Assembly (NCBI GenBank): GCA_020720785.1
Contig: DYOA01000006.1
Coordinates: forward strand, 17,674 to 64,642
DNA length: 46,969 nt
From: Leptospira biflexa
GTDB taxonomy: Bacteria > Spirochaetota > Leptospiria > Turneriellales > DYLW01
Reading direction: 5' to 3'
Shown in pieces: positions 18,429 to 25,280 of the stretch; the first letter of the stretch is position 1; the number at the start of each line of letters is the position of its first letter. Below the pieces are notes generated by a model. It did not search any database, was not told the origin of the DNA, and saw only the letters and a list, made by a program, of their open reading frames with translations. The position numbers and the translations under genes are program-made.

Positions 18429-19790
18429 ATGAAATTCGTAAAAAGGCATCCGGTTTTGTCCACCTTTCTGGCAGTAACAGTGGTATTCCTCTTTTTTATT
18501 AAGACCATCCTGTTAAACCTGTTCCAGCTGGCCGCACCATATTACCCATGGGAACCCCGATGGGAGCGGATTATTCCCGGAAACGGTTTTGTGGAACTGG
18601 ATATCCCGGGGAAAGGGAGGCAGAAATTCGCTTTCCGTCCATCCTGCTCCAATCGCCCTGGAACCAATCCGGAATTCAGCTTCTTTTTCCGCAAGGGGAA
18701 AGTGAATAAACTGCTGTTTTTAATGAGCGGTGGCGGTGCATGCTGGTCCGGGCAGAACTGCATTCCCGGAGACGGTTCCAGTGGTCTTAAACTGGACGGA
18801 CGGGTCAGCTATATTGACCAGATATTCCCCACCATGTACGGTGCCCTCCAGTTCACTCCAGCGGGGCGGTATGGGATGCTGGACTATAAGGACGCGGAAA
18901 ACCCCATCAAGGACTGGCATGTCCTCTGGATCTGGTCCTGTGATGGCTCCGTTTACTGGGGTTCCAAAGATCATGAATATGAGGATCCTTTCTATGAGGG
19001 GGGCAAGCATGTTCTGCGGCACCGGGGTTTTGACAATGCCATGAGTGCTCTGGCATATATCCAGAAGAAAATCCCGAATCCGGAGGCGGTTCTGGTTTCC
19101 GGCCAGAGTGCGGGCGGTTATGGATCCGTCTTCCTGTTCCCATACATACGGGAGACATACAAAAAAGCCCGGGTGGACCTGCTTTTTGACTCCTCCGCCG
19201 GAATTGTTCCCGCAAAAAAGGATGGGGACAGTCACGATTTTCTGGCAACCGCCCTGCCCAAATGGAATGCCCACAAAAATGCTCCGGGTTGGATTCCCGG
19301 TATCCCCGCCGATATGGAATCCTTATCCCGCATGAGCCTGCTGGAGATGGCAGGACAAATCGGTGCGTATTATCCGGATTCCCGGATTGGGGAATACACC
19401 CCGGCATGGGATCTGGGGCAGTTGTATTTTTATTATATCATGTTCAACTATGAAAAAAAGGATGTGGACTGGAAAGCCACCATCTATTCCCAAAAAAGGT
19501 TTGAAGCCATACCTCCGGAATACTGGTGCGGCTGGCATGAACGTCTGCTGAAAACCCGCAGAGATTTCATAGAAAAGAATAAAAACCATCCATACCGGTT
19601 GTATTTATCTCCCGGCTACCACCATGGCATTGGCCAGAAATTTGAGGTTGTTTCCGCCGGGGTTCCCTTCAAAAAATGGTTGACCGATTTTACCGGACAA
19701 AAAGATCCTGGCAGTGTTTTCTGTGATGGGGATTGCAATCCTCCGGAATTTGTCAAAAAGAATGCACGCTGCATAAACGGGCGTAATTAA
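18429..19790 (+). CDS. Pectinacetylesterase/NOTUM-family hydrolase, membrane-anchored
   Basis: 453 residues. An N-terminal hydrophobic helix (about 12-34) probably anchors it facing the periplasm. The family block Met-Ser-Gly-Gly-Gly-Ala-Cys-Trp (about 98-105) makes the oxyanion hole. The nucleophile elbow is Ser-Gly-Gln-Ser-Ala-Gly-Gly (about 223-229). The likely His is in Gly-Tyr-His-His-Gly near 398. Several cysteines may pair. Family members remove acetyl or acyl groups from polysaccharides, and NOTUM from lipidated Wnt. The bacterial substrate is not known. It is divergent from the alpha/beta hydrolase. No operon partner lies downstream. Confidence 0.85.
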   Translation: MKFVKRHPVLSTFLAVTVVFLFFIKTILLNLFQLAAPYYPWEPRWERIIPGNGFVELDIPGKGRQKFAFRPSCSNRPGTNPEFSFFFRKGKVNKLLFLMSGGGACWSGQNCIPGDGSSGLKLDGRVSYIDQIFPTMYGALQFTPAGRYGMLDYKDAENPIKDWHVLWIWSCDGSVYWGSKDHEYEDPFYEGGKHVLRHRGFDNAMSALAYIQKKIPNPEAVLVSGQSAGGYGSVFLFPYIRETYKKARVDLLFDSSAGIVPAKKDGDSHDFLATALPKWNAHKNAPGWIPGIPADMESLSRMSLLEMAGQIGAYYPDSRIGEYTPAWDLGQLYFYYIMFNYEKKDVDWKATIYSQKRFEAIPPEYWCGWHERLLKTRRDFIEKNKNHPYRLYLSPGYHHGIGQKFEVVSAGVPFKKWLTDFTGQKDPGSVFCDGDCNPPEFVKKNARCINGRN

Positions 19791-19865
19791 ACACAATTCG
19801 TTTGGGAGGCGGAAATCTGCTCCGGATTCATCATGGAATGGGATCCTGCTGACCGTTTTGTGTGC

Positions 19866-19914
19866 TATAGTATCTGAAAAAATGCTTGCAAATTTACTCT
19901 TTAATACATAAACA
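19866..19914 (+). promoter_or_regulatory. Candidate promoters for the HAMP-HEAT pair
   Basis: Two candidates lie in the 157-bp gap. One is an extended -10, TGcTATAGT (hexamer 19866-19871), with no good -35. The other is TTGCAA (19886-19891) with a 17-bp spacer to TAAACA (19909-19914). Either could serve the ATG at 19948. Consensus matching only. Confidence 0.3.
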
Positions 19915-19947
19915 TCCATAAACGAATCTACGAAAAGTGAGGAAATC

Positions 19948-20496
19948 ATGTCGGAGAAAAAAAAGCGGACCAGATATTATATTGACAAAAATTTTCAGAA
20001 TCAGTTCATTGGAAAGTTCTCCAGTATCATTCTGATCATTGCAGCCATAATCATTTTATCATTATGGTTCATCAATAAAAACGCGTATAACCTTTTACCG
20101 GGAAATACGGCAGTGCTGAGTGCCATCGATGCGGGAAAATCCAGTTCACTGCAGTTGGAAAAAACTCCGGATGGGACGTACAAGGAATCTGCTTCTCCGG
20201 ATGCCTCCCTTTTTCTGGAGATGAAAAAAACCCCAAAAATCTATGATGCCTTTGAAATTTACTGGGTTCCATTTTTATTGATCAGCGGGATTTATCTGAT
20301 TGTGATCATTATCTTCAGCTTGTTTTTTTCCCATAAGATGGCCGGCCCTGTCCACCGTATTAAGCTTACCCTGGAGGAGCATAATTCCGGAAAAAAGGTC
20401 GATCCAATCCGGCTCCGGAAGGGGGATTATTTTGATGAACTGGCCGATTTGATTAACGAAGCCCTGAAACTGGAGGATAAGAAAAATGATAAATAG
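19948..20496 (+). CDS. HAMP-domain membrane protein without output domain
   Basis: 182 residues. The two membrane helices (about 25-45 and 109-130) flank a short periplasmic part. The cytoplasmic end is a HAMP-like segment starting Lys-Met-Ala-Gly-Pro (about 131-135), with Leu-Arg-Lys-Gly-Asp further on. It looks like the front half of a chemoreceptor or kinase but stops after HAMP. GTGAGGAAATC precedes the start. The next gene starts 11 bp before its stop and encodes a secreted HEAT-repeat protein, so the two probably form a small sensing or scaffold pair. Confidence 0.75.
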   Translation: MSEKKKRTRYYIDKNFQNQFIGKFSSIILIIAAIIILSLWFINKNAYNLLPGNTAVLSAIDAGKSSSLQLEKTPDGTYKESASPDASLFLEMKKTPKIYDAFEIYWVPFLLISGIYLIVIIIFSLFFSHKMAGPVHRIKLTLEEHNSGKKVDPIRLRKGDYFDELADLINEALKLEDKKNDK

Positions 20497-21187
20497 TGTG
20501 AAGAAACGTCCGGCATTTGTTCTGGTGCTGGTCATGGCCGGCATTCTGGGCATTTCGTTGAGTGCCCAGGATGACCCCATTCGCAAAGGTGTCAACAGGG
20601 TTGGGCTCAAGGATGCTGACCAATTATTGAGGCTGATAGAAAGAGAAGATATTACCACCAGCGTCAAAATTCGTGCCATGCAGAGAGTTGCCTCCCTGTA
20701 CCGGGAGAACAGGGAAGAAGCGGAACCCCAGGCACAGAAATTCATCCAAAGTCTTTCCGGAGCACTCCAAAATCTGAAAAAAGACGAGAATCCGCATTTC
20801 CATTACAAGGTGAGATCCTCGGCCTGCATGGCATTGGGCGATTTTGATAACTCTGACCACGGAGCTTCCGCCATTGGTGTGATTAAAGAGGCATTGCTGA
20901 ACGACCCAAATCCCCAAGTGATCCAAACCTGTGCACAGTCACTGGGAGAATTCCGGAACAACCGATCTTCGGCAGCGGATGCCCTCATAGAGCGGGTCAA
21001 TAAAAGCATGGGTGAACCCACCATCAAATACGGTGATATGGGAGTAATGAGCGTGAGCATTGCTTCGCTCGCAAAGCTCAAGCAAAAAAAAGCGTTTATT
21101 CCGTTAATGAAAGTCCTGCAATCCGGGTATCCGGATCATGTAAAAAAGGAAGCAGACCGTGCGATTGCCTCCTTTGACTTGGAATGA
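20486..21187 (+). CDS. Secreted HEAT-repeat protein
   Basis: 233 residues with a signal peptide (about 1-27, ending Leu-Ser-Ala-Gln). The rest is paired helices of HEAT/armadillo type, e.g. the Val-Arg-Ser-Ser-Ala-Cys-Met-Ala-Leu-Gly and Ala-Gln-Ser-Leu-Gly-Glu-Phe stretches. Such repeats bind proteins. GGAGG lies nine bases ahead of the start, inside the previous gene. It is likely periplasmic and may contact the short periplasmic part of the HAMP protein. No enzymatic motif is seen. Confidence 0.8.
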   Translation: MINSVKKRPAFVLVLVMAGILGISLSAQDDPIRKGVNRVGLKDADQLLRLIEREDITTSVKIRAMQRVASLYRENREEAEPQAQKFIQSLSGALQNLKKDENPHFHYKVRSSACMALGDFDNSDHGASAIGVIKEALLNDPNPQVIQTCAQSLGEFRNNRSSAADALIERVNKSMGEPTIKYGDMGVMSVSIASLAKLKQKKAFIPLMKVLQSGYPDHVKKEADRAIASFDLE

Positions 21188-21220
21188 TGTCCCTTTAAAA
21201 ATCCTAAGCCACCTAACCCG

Positions 21221-21245
21221 AATAAACCCCCAGCCGGGGTTTATT
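21221..21245. terminator. Bidirectional terminator hairpin
   Basis: Perfect 10-bp arms aataaacccc (21221-21230) and ggggtttatt (21236-21245) with a 5-nt loop. The outer A/T pairs give a T-run on either strand. It lies between convergent genes, after the HEAT-repeat gene (plus) and after the LysE gene (minus). Confidence 0.85.
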
Positions 21246-21263
21246 CATTTATACCGTTCCGGT

Positions 21264-21881
21264 TCAGAAAAAGTAAGAATATCCCACATAGGCCGCAAAA
21301 AGGACCAGGGAAGCCCCCGTAATTTTATTGATTATAATTAACACTCGGAAGCTGAAATTTTTCTTGTATTTATGTATAACAAGAGTGAACACGGTGAACC
21401 AAGAAAGTGATCCCATAGCAACAAAAGCGGATGTGATTAAACTGTACAGAAACACATCAGGAAGATATTTCTGGCTGTGGATCCAGCCTGCAATTCCGAT
21501 GAAGGTGGGCAGTAACGTGGGATTGGTGAGATAAAACATGATACCTTTAAAGAAGTACATCCGTTTCCGCTCCGGATGCCCGGATACCATATCAAAGGAT
21601 TTGCTGGTAAAAATCAATTCTTTCAATCCCAGAGCAAAAAGAATCAACAAACCAATTACCGTAAAAATATCAGTGGTACGCTGATCAAAATGAACAAACG
21701 ATACCCCGGTCAACCCAATAAACATGAAGATCCCATCCATTAGTGCCCCCCCTGCCCCCAGGGTGATGGCTCTTTTCTCATCCGAAGTTATTACTGTTGA
21801 AATCATGGCGATATTTACCGGTCCCACAGGAACGGAAAGTGCCAGCCCAATGCCAAGTCCCAGAACCATGGCTGTGATCAT
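21264..21881 (-). CDS. LysE-family transporter
   Basis: 205 residues with about six membrane helices. The N-terminal Gly-Leu-Ala-Leu-Ser-Val-Pro-Val-Gly-Pro-Val-Asn (about 12-23) is the LysE/RhtB signature. Relatives export amino acids. The substrate cannot be told from sequence. It is downstream of mnmH on the same strand with a 21-bp gap, so the two are probably co-transcribed. Confidence 0.87.
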   Translation of the reverse strand: MITAMVLGLGIGLALSVPVGPVNIAMISTVITSDEKRAITLGAGGALMDGIFMFIGLTGVSFVHFDQRTTDIFTVIGLLILFALGLKELIFTSKSFDMVSGHPERKRMYFFKGIMFYLTNPTLLPTFIGIAGWIHSQKYLPDVFLYSLITSAFVAMGSLSWFTVFTLVIHKYKKNFSFRVLIIINKITGASLVLFAAYVGYSYFF

Positions 21882-21902
21882 AAATAAGAGTTAAAGCCCT
21901 CT

Positions 21903-23003
21903 TTAGTTTGTAAAGGAAAAAACGGAAAGAAAATCCTCCAGCTCTGCCACATTCCCATGGAAAACAATTCTATCTGTTTTGCGTGACAACTGATAATCAT
22001 ACATGGGATCATAATAAAATTCCAGCAGAAGGCGAATCCATTCTCTGTGTCTGTCCAGATCTCCCGTCCGAATCTGGGACTGGAAAGCATCCTGGAGGAT
22101 GGTTTTTATCATTTTATGGCGGTCCCCACCCAGTCGTTTTTGGATTCTATCCAGACTGTCCACCATCGACTGGTACCAGTCACCCGGATAATTTTCAACG
22201 GACTCGCGGAGAAAAAGCTGCTGGTTTTCCGTAACATATTCCTGAAAGATAATATCCACCCGTTCTTCCATGGGGGTTTCCAGAACAGCGAGGGGGGCAG
22301 CGGATAAGTATTCAAAGAGACCGGGGGGAAGATATAATCGGCCCACATTCCGTCCTTCGTCCTCAAAAAGAAGGAGGGGAAATTTCTGATCCATCAATTG
22401 GATCAACCGGTATGCCAGAGCATTTTCAAAGTTTATCTGGGTGGGTTGGTCATGAATATGCCTGCCAAAGGAGGACCCCCGGTGGTGAGCCAGTTTTTCC
22501 AGATCCACAGCATCAGCACGTTTCTGTAAAAACAATGTTTTTCCTGAACCGGTTCTGCCCCCAAGTATTAAAGGAGAAAATTTTCCCTGTGGATTTTCCA
22601 GAGACTGGAGCAGAAAACCCCGGAATCCTTTGTATCCTTTTCCCAGACGGAGTAGATTTCCCCCTGCTTCCAGAATCCATTGCTGGGAAATTTGGGATCT
22701 CTTGCCACCACGGAAGCAGTACAACACAGAATCCGGATTCTTCTTTATAAAATCCATCCATCCCTGGACTCTTTTTTCTTTAATCTCCCCGGATATTAAG
22801 CGGTAACCCATATCAATGGCATACTCTTTTCCCCGGTCTTTGTACGCAATTCCGATGTCTCTCCTTTCATCATCCAGAAGAAGGGGTAAATTGACACTTC
22901 CGGGGAACGCACCTTTGGCAAATTCCACAGGGGCCCGAACATCAATAAGGGGAGTATTCCGGATGATGATGGAGGAATAATCATCCGTTACCGGAAGTTG
23001 CAA
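21903..23003 (-). CDS. mnmH: tRNA 2-selenouridine synthase MnmH (SelU/YbbB)
   Basis: 366 residues. The N-terminal rhodanese domain begins Leu-Ile-Asp-Val-Arg-Ala-Pro-Val-Glu-Phe, with the active Cys96 in Tyr-Cys-Phe-Arg-Gly-Gly. The C-terminal P-loop domain has Gly-Gly-Arg-Thr-Gly-Ser-Gly-Lys-Thr (148-156). MnmH replaces sulphur by selenium at the wobble 2-thiouridine of certain tRNAs, through a geranylated intermediate. The start is a TTG at 23003-23001 with GAGG seven bases ahead. It implies that the cell makes selenophosphate (SelD), not seen here. The domain order and length are normal. Confidence 0.93.
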   Translation of the reverse strand: MQLPVTDDYSSIIIRNTPLIDVRAPVEFAKGAFPGSVNLPLLLDDERRDIGIAYKDRGKEYAIDMGYRLISGEIKEKRVQGWMDFIKKNPDSVLYCFRGGKRSQISQQWILEAGGNLLRLGKGYKGFRGFLLQSLENPQGKFSPLILGGRTGSGKTLFLQKRADAVDLEKLAHHRGSSFGRHIHDQPTQINFENALAYRLIQLMDQKFPLLLFEDEGRNVGRLYLPPGLFEYLSAAPLAVLETPMEERVDIIFQEYVTENQQLFLRESVENYPGDWYQSMVDSLDRIQKRLGGDRHKMIKTILQDAFQSQIRTGDLDRHREWIRLLLEFYYDPMYDYQLSRKTDRIVFHGNVAELEDFLSVFSFTN

Positions 23004-23133
23004 ATTAGTTTCCTCTTAAACATTAAATTTTCCTTCCATGTGTCCATCCAAAGGAATAAGTAGCGAAACACGGTAAAGCAAATCTGGTTCTGGGTTTTCG
23101 CGATTTTTCTTCCCAGTAGAAATCGTTAGGTCC

Positions 23134-23167
23134 ATCATTTTCTTCTTGCTAAGGTAAATGATAATGG
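23134..23167. repeat. 34-bp direct repeat, copy 1
   Basis: This 34-bp sequence occurs again without mismatch at 25087-25120, 1953 bp on. Arms atcattt (23134-23140) and aaatgat (23156-23162) could form a hairpin with AAGG in its loop. Looser similarity continues about 50 bp downstream. It lies in front of the membrane gene at 23181. Confidence 0.95.
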
Positions 23168-23226
23168 AAGTCCGCACTTCATGCGAATGTCCCGTAAATC
23201 CGGCGGAAACGAAAATATGTCATTGA
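23158..23226 (+). pseudogene. 22-codon ORF, likely relic of the AsmA-like gene start
   Basis: ATG at 23158, TGA at 23224-23226. It begins inside repeat copy 1. Its frame matches the start of the AsmA-like gene in copy 2. Both begin Met-Ile-Met; this one then reads Asn-Pro-Ala-Glu-Thr-Lys where the AsmA-like gene reads Asp-Pro-Ala-Glu-Lys-Arg, after an in-frame length difference of three bases. It overlaps the possible membrane-gene start at 23217. It may be a fossil or act as a leader ORF. Confidence 0.4.
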
Positions 23227-25280
23227 TAAAATTCAGTGATTTCCGGGCTTTTTTTTCATTGAATACATTAAAAACCACCCTCCATGAAAAAGGAACAGAA
23301 TTTTTTAATAATCGGGTAAAGCCTCTTACCTCAGCCAAGTACTATCTCAGATGGTTGCGAGTGGAGAATATTCCCGGAGCGGTGCTTGCTGCCCTGGTCC
23401 TGTTAAATACCGTTTTGCTTTATTCTTATTTCCCCATACCGCAATGGAAAGAGGTAAATGGGCTATTGTCCAATGGGGGAATTTTTACCGGAACATTTTT
23501 GATATTTTTCTATATTAATTTTATTTATTTGAAAAAAATTAATATTATTTCCAGAATCCTTGCAATTCTTTTCTCTTTTACCTTTGGATATTTGATGCTG
23601 CATGCATTCTCCCCCGTGGACATCACGAAAACCCTGAAAGCGGAGAATCATTCGGCATTGGCTGTCCATTATATATTTGGCATGATGCTGCTCACCTCTT
23701 TCATCCTGCGCCTTTCCACGGAAGCCCATGAAAGAAGATTTATCCTGTATTTTTCCATCCCATTTCTGGTGTTTATGGTATATTATCTTGCCTATTTTCC
23801 CGGAAATATGTCTGTGGATTCCCTGAACCAATGGAAACAAATCATCCGCAATTCATACCATGACTGGCATCCAGCATTTCACACGGTCTTTATGTGGCTG
23901 CTGACCCGAATCTGGTTCAGCCCTGGCGTTGTCTCGCTTTTCCAGGTGATTTTCATGGCGGGGGTTTTTGCTTATGGAATGGCTGCACTGGAAAATGGCA
24001 AAGCTCCCCGGAGCCTGCTTCTGGCAATGACCATTTTCTTTGCATTATGGCCGCTTAATGGGATCTACTCGGTTACCCTTTGGAAAGATATTTTATATTC
24101 CGGGGCCATATTATGGCTTACAATACTGACCATTAAAATTGTTTTATCCCACGGTGAATGGCTCCGGCGTGTGCCCAATATTTTCCACATGATTTTTGTT
24201 ATGACTCTGGTGAATCATTTCCGTCACAATGGTCTGGCCTCTGTCCTGGCTGTTATTCTGGGTATGCTTTTGTTTTATCCCCGGAAAATTATTCCGGTGG
24301 TTATCATCATCGCAGGGGTGATAACCACATACTCTCTGGTAAATGGTCCTTTTAAAAAGGTCTTCCATGTCCATGGACAACAACCGGGGTTTGCCTATGT
24401 ATACACCCACCAGATTGCGGCGGTCATCAATGCGAAGGGAAACATCACTCCCGATGAATATAAAATTATCCACTCAATATACCGGCATAGCTGGTGGATA
24501 CAAAATTATTATCCCCATGCAGGAGTACTGATGCTGGACATTCCTGGAATCCAAAAAATTGAAAAAATCCAGAATGAATACAGGAAAACCTGGGAAAACA
24601 TTGCCCGCCGTAATCCCCAGATTATTATTGACCATGTTATAAAATCGGGCAGTCTTGCATGGAAAGTTACCTTTCCCCATAGGCTTTATTACGTTTACTG
24701 TCACCTGCTTGGCGGGAATAAAATGGGTTTAATCAGAGACTCCATGCTTCCCGGAATGAAAGAATTTTTAACCTCTTCCCTGAAAGCCTTGGATACAAAA
24801 GAATTGGGCTGGTTTTTCTACCGGGCTCCCCTTTTTCTGTATATATCCATTTTATTTGGATTTTTATTTTCCATAAAAAACCGCACCATCCGTGGGTTGC
24901 TGCCCATATTTCCCGGATTGGCCAATGCAATGGGAATATTTCTTTTTGCCATGGGCCAGGATACCCGGTTTATGTATCCTTCCATTGTCATTGCTCCATT
25001 GCTGGTGGGCTATTATTTTACCCAGTGGGAACCCGCCGAGCCGGTGAATCAGGGAGATAAATTATCCCCGCACGGAACTTCCCAGAATCATTTTCTTCTT
25101 GCTAAGGTAAATGATAATGGGAGATTGTACTTTTATGGCAATGTCACCAAAAGATCCGGCGGAGAAAAGGCCGAAAAAAACCAAACAACAACCGACAGAA
25201 AACGTAGGATACCAGCAAAAAGAACCGGAAGAAGCGGAAAAAACAGTGTCCGGAGAACCGGGCGTTCTGTCCCTTTTTAA
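23181..25280 (+). CDS. Polytopic membrane protein, DUF6020/GT-C-like
   Basis: Up to 699 residues with about a dozen membrane helices between 60 and 620. A periplasmic-loop motif, Phe-Pro-Gly-Asn-Met-Ser-Val-Asp-Ser (about 211-219), and the following Asp-Trp-His-Pro-Ala-Phe-His-Thr recall DUF6020 and GT-C glycosyltransferase-like proteins, which use lipid-linked sugars. No precise substrate can be given. The start is 23181 (GGAAG ahead) or 23217. The C-terminal 50 residues run inside the next gene in another frame and are Lys/Arg-rich, suggesting that the natural stop was lost. It is flanked by 34-bp direct repeats. Confidence 0.75.
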   Translation: MRMSRKSGGNENMSLIKFSDFRAFFSLNTLKTTLHEKGTEFFNNRVKPLTSAKYYLRWLRVENIPGAVLAALVLLNTVLLYSYFPIPQWKEVNGLLSNGGIFTGTFLIFFYINFIYLKKINIISRILAILFSFTFGYLMLHAFSPVDITKTLKAENHSALAVHYIFGMMLLTSFILRLSTEAHERRFILYFSIPFLVFMVYYLAYFPGNMSVDSLNQWKQIIRNSYHDWHPAFHTVFMWLLTRIWFSPGVVSLFQVIFMAGVFAYGMAALENGKAPRSLLLAMTIFFALWPLNGIYSVTLWKDILYSGAILWLTILTIKIVLSHGEWLRRVPNIFHMIFVMTLVNHFRHNGLASVLAVILGMLLFYPRKIIPVVIIIAGVITTYSLVNGPFKKVFHVHGQQPGFAYVYTHQIAAVINAKGNITPDEYKIIHSIYRHSWWIQNYYPHAGVLMLDIPGIQKIEKIQNEYRKTWENIARRNPQIIIDHVIKSGSLAWKVTFPHRLYYVYCHLLGGNKMGLIRDSMLPGMKEFLTSSLKALDTKELGWFFYRAPLFLYISILFGFLFSIKNRTIRGLLPIFPGLANAMGIFLFAMGQDTRFMYPSIVIAPLLVGYYFTQWEPAEPVNQGDKLSPHGTSQNHFLLAKVNDNGRLYFYGNVTKRSGGEKAEKNQTTTDRKRRIPAKRTGRSGKNSVRRTGRSVPF
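25087..25120. repeat. 34-bp direct repeat, copy 2
   Basis: Identical to 23134-23167. It lies inside the end of the membrane gene and spans the first possible starts of the AsmA-like gene, at 25111 and 25117. After it the two copies stay alignable at roughly 70% for about 50 bp, including a shared tccggcgga block. Confidence 0.95.

Noticed and set aside
23134..25120. Insertion sequence or integron bounded by the 34-bp repeats
   Set aside because: No transposase or integrase lies between them; the repeats are direct and overlap coding starts, and the enclosed gene is a membrane protein. Duplication fits better.
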